Positions 60,841-64,000 of a DNA stretch of 64,000 nt are shown piece after piece. Made by a program: the position numbers and the translations under genes. The notes under the pieces were generated by a model. It had not been told where the DNA came from. It did not search any database and was given only the letters and a program-made list of their open reading frames with translations. This DNA comes from Rutidosis leptorrhynchoides. Its lineage: Eukaryota > Streptophyta > Magnoliopsida > Asterales > Asteraceae. The stretch covers positions 79,472,001-79,536,000 of the forward strand of contig NC_092342.1 in the NCBI RefSeq assembly GCF_046630445.1, written 5' to 3'. How positions within the stretch are numbered: the first letter of the stretch is position 1; every line of letters starts with the position of its first letter.

Positions 60841-63800
60841 GAGGAAGCCCGATGAGTATTATTTGCGAGTGCCGTTGGTTAAGTTTAGTGAGCCGGTTGT
60901 TGTTAGTGAACCGGAGGGGGATAAGGAGCCGGAACAGGTGATTGAGAAAGTTATGAGGGTACCGGAAACTGTTGCTGCTAAACTGGTAGTTAAAGAGTAT
61001 CAACCATTGCTCCCATTCCAAAGGAAGCAGAGATTGGAGAAGCTGGAGGCAGAAAAGTCCAAGTTCATGGACTTGATTAAAAAAGTTAATATAAATTTGC
61101 CTTTTATTGATGTGATTGCAGGTATGCCCAAGTATGCAAGGTTTCTTAAGTACAAAGAAGCTGGAGAACGTGTATTCAGTCAGGTTGAGGATCCTGGGAG
61201 TTTTATCATTCCTTGTTTACTGGGTAATTTAGATTGTATGAGGGCGTTGGCAGATTTGGGGGCTAGCATAAATTTAATGCCCTATTCTATTTATTTAAAG
61301 CTAGACCCCGGGGAGTTGAAACCCACGCGTATGGCTATTCAGCTAGCGGACCGCTCTATTAAATTCCCTCGTGGAATTATCGAGAATATGCTAGTCAAGA
61401 CCGGGTCGTTAGTTTTCCCGGCCGATTTCGTGGTTTTGGATATGGAAGTGGATGAGAGGATTCCATTGATTTTGGGTCAGCCATTTTTAAATACGGCTAG
61501 ATGTATCATTGATGTCTATGGTCAACAGTTGACCCTTAGGATAGATGATTTGCATGCGACTTTCTCAATCGACCATGCTTTAAAATACCCTGCCTACACT
61601 GATGATACATGCTATTTTCTTAACACTGTGAATGTCCAGTCTGACTTTATGCAGAAATTCCCAGAGTTACAGGGTTCAGGAGAATGTTCATTGGTTGAAA
61701 TTGATGAAGAGTTGCAGGTTGAGGAGGTGGATATTTTGACCACCTTGATGGAAAACGGCTATGAGCCGACTGAGGAGGAGTTCAAAGAACTCGAACGTGA
61801 TGCGGATTACCGGAGTAAGTCTTCAATTGAAGAACCTCCCGAGTTAGAATTGAAGCCACTTCCAGATCATTTGGAATACGCTTATTTTCAGGAGGAATCT
61901 AAGCTCCCGGTAATTATTTCTTCTTCTCTTACTACAGGTCAGAAAACTGAGCTTGTAACCATGCTCCAGGCCCATAAACCGGCCATTGCATGGAAAATTC
62001 ACGACATCAAGGGTATTAGTCCCTCCTATTGCACCCACAAAATCCTAATGGAGGAAAACTCCAAACCTGTGGTGTAACGTCAAAGGAGGTTGAACCCGCA
62101 CATGCAAGATGTCGTGAAGAAAGAGATCATTAAGCTCCTCGATGCAGGTCTGATTTACCTGATCTCTGATAGTCCGTGGATTAGCCCAGTACACTGTGTA
62201 CCGAAGAAAGGTGGTATGACTATTACCACCAATGATAAAAACGAGTTAATTTCCACTCAGACTGTCACGGGGTGGCGTGTTTGTATTAACTATCGAAAGT
62301 TGAACGACGCCACACGCAAAGACCACTTCCCGTTACCTTTCATGGATCAAATGCTAGAGAGGTTAGCGGGAAACAGCTTTTATTGTTTTCTTGATGGTTT
62401 TTCGGGCTATTTCCAAATTCCTATCTCATCCGAGGACCAGGAGAAAACTACTTTCACGTGCCCGTATGGCACATTCTCATACCGACGCATGCCCTTTGGC
62501 CTTTGTAACGCTCCGGCCACTTTTCAAAGGTGCATGATGGTCATATTCCATGATATGATAGAAGATTGCGTGGAGGTGTTCATGGATGACTTTTCGGTTT
62601 TCGGTGACACTTTCGATTCATGCCTTCTTAATTTAGAGCGGATGTTGGTAAGGTGTGAGAAATCTAATCTCGTGCTCAATTGGGAAAAGTGCCATCTCAT
62701 GGTTCAAGGGGGCATAGTTCTCGGGCACAAGATTTCTAAGAATGGTATTGAGGTGGATCCCACAAAGGTAACAGCTATTAAGAACCTTCCACCTCCTACC
62801 GATGTTAAGGGTGTTCGGAGTTTTCTCTGGCACGCCAGTTTTTAACGGCGATTCATTAAGGATTTTTCTAAGATTGCTAACCCGATGAACAAACTCCTCA
62901 AAAAGGACACGCCATGGAACTTCTCCGACGAGTGCTAAAAGGCATTTGATCTTCTTAAGGAGAAGCTCATCAATGCACCCATTATAATTGCTCCGAATTG
63001 GTCTCTTCCATTCGAGCTTATGTGTGATGCATCCAATTTTGTTGTTGGCTCTGTTCTGGGTCGAGAAACATTTCCGACCCATTTATTATGCAAGCAAGAC
63101 CTTGCAAGGAGCACAAGTGAATTATACTACCACTGAAAAGGAACTCCTTGCAGTGGTCTTTTCGTTTGATAAGTTCCGGTCCTACTTAGTCTTATCTAAG
63201 ACTATAGTCTTTACGGACCATTTTGCTATAAAGTACCTTTTTGCTAAACCGGATGCTAAACCTAGACTTCTTAGATGGATCTTGCTTTTGCAAGAATTCG
63301 ATGTTGAGATCCGGGATAAAAAGGGTGCCGAGAACTTAGCGGTCGATCACCTTTCACGTCTTGAGAATCCCTGTCGTGAGGTTCTCGATGAGATTACTAT
63401 TCATGATGATTTTCCCGATGAATATCTCATGAAGGTGGAGGAGTGTGAAGACCCTTGGTTCATTGATTTTGCTAATTACTTGGTTGGGGGTTCTTAGAAA
63501 AAGGTTGGTCACATCATAAACGTAAGAAATTCTTTAGTGACCTTAAGTATTATTTTTGGGAGGACCCTTATCTCTTTAGGTGGTGTTCCGATGGAATGAT
63601 CCGCCGATGTGTTTCCGGAGACGAATGCGAGCGCATTCTTGTCCAATGTCATCATGGACCAACGGGTGGGCATTATGGTCCCCAAGTTACGGGGCGAAAA
63701 GTCTTTGAGGCCGGTTTTTATTGGCCTACTATCTTCAAGGATGCCCACCAAATTTGTCAATCGTGCGATGCTTGTCAACGGGCGGGCCAAATCACCCAAC

Positions 63801-64000
63801 GAGATGAGATACCTCAAAATATCATCCAAGTTTGCGAGGTTTTTGATATATGGGGGATTGACTTCATGGGCCCGTTTCCAAAATCTAATAATAAGCTCTA
63901 CATTCTCGTTGCCATCGATTATGTTTCAAAATGGGTCGAAGAGCAAGCTTTGCCCACTAATGATTCACGGGTTGTAGTTTCATTCCTTAAACAACTCTTT
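60841..64000 (+). pseudogene. pol: Pol of Athila element D (broken, partial)
   Basis: The protease region is open from 60863 to 62077 (MRALADLGASINLMPYSIY, ERIPLILGQPFLNTAR). Reverse transcriptase spans about 62090-62845 (WRVCINYRKLNDATRKDHFP, LDGFSGYFQIPI, MPFGLCNAPATFQRCM, VFMDDFSVFG). RNase H spans about 62990-63360 ([42 protein letters not shown]). The integrase zinc-binding region and the first catalytic Asp follow ([20 protein letters not shown]). Breaks: stops at 62075, 62843 and 62936, a frameshift near 63056, a stop at 63495 and a frameshift before the integrase region. The sequence ends at the window edge. Confidence 0.88.

Larger units (their letters stand above)
57603..64000 (+). 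mobile_element. Athila Ty3/gypsy element D, 5' part to window edge
   Basis: 5' LTR, primer binding site, gag, protease, reverse transcriptase, RNase H and the start of integrase follow in order. The element runs off the window inside integrase. It sits in the 5' LTR of element B. Confidence 0.92.

Overview
The window is plant nuclear DNA, AT-rich and made almost entirely of nested transposable elements. The combination of Ty3/gypsy Tekay-type chromoviruses with long LTRs, Athila and Tat/Retand elements, a CACTA element with a TNP2-type transposase, hAT and Stowaway MITEs, plant-type introns and F-box coding sequence indicates a eudicot. Asteraceae is my best guess, from the general look of the LTRs, and it is not proven here. 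I see one convincing ordinary host gene (10282-10758, minus strand). I see no rRNA, tRNA or CRISPR.

Left part (1-8187) is a stack of insertions: a Tat/Retand element (minus, 5794-8187) is interrupted by an LTR fragment (5196-5793), which is interrupted by a Tekay LTR of the family here called A (minus, 3519-5195), which is interrupted by an Athila-like element on the plus strand (internal 1-1713, 3' LTR 1714-3518). From 8188 to 11021 lie a decayed coding fragment, a truncated CACTA end, a GRF zinc-finger fragment and the host gene.

11022-18750 is a complete CACTA DNA transposon (TSD ATT). It carries a three-exon transposase gene, a Stowaway MITE (TSD TA) and a hAT-like MITE (8-bp TSD GTAATTGC). 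18754-20469 is intergenic DNA with a roughly 250-bp tandem duplication.

Right part (20470-64000) is a second stack: a Tekay-type LTR 'E' (20470-23166, containing a foldback MITE) is interrupted by a minus-strand Tekay element 'C'. The LTR of C (23167-24463 plus 47507-49043) is interrupted by a 23-kb array of family A with the structure LTR-internal-LTR-internal-LTR (24464-47506), bounded by a single 5-bp TSD CAGGT. The integrase region of C is interrupted by a non-autonomous minus-strand element 'B' (3' LTR 49903-55140, internal 55141-57536). The 5' LTR of B is interrupted by an Athila element (5' LTR 57603-59109, gag-pol to the window edge).

The most interesting material is in families A and B. 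Between the primer binding site and gag, family A carries an acidic ORF and an F-box/Sel1-like ORF of host origin. This cassette is followed by a second copy of the polypurine tract just before gag. Family B lacks gag-pol but has an unrelated ORF in the same place, also followed by an internal polypurine-tract copy. A and B share a leader with a duplicated TGCATTAGTG motif. A, B and C share a palindrome before the 3' polypurine tract and a conserved block in the LTR. All gag-pol genes in the window are broken by stops and frameshifts.
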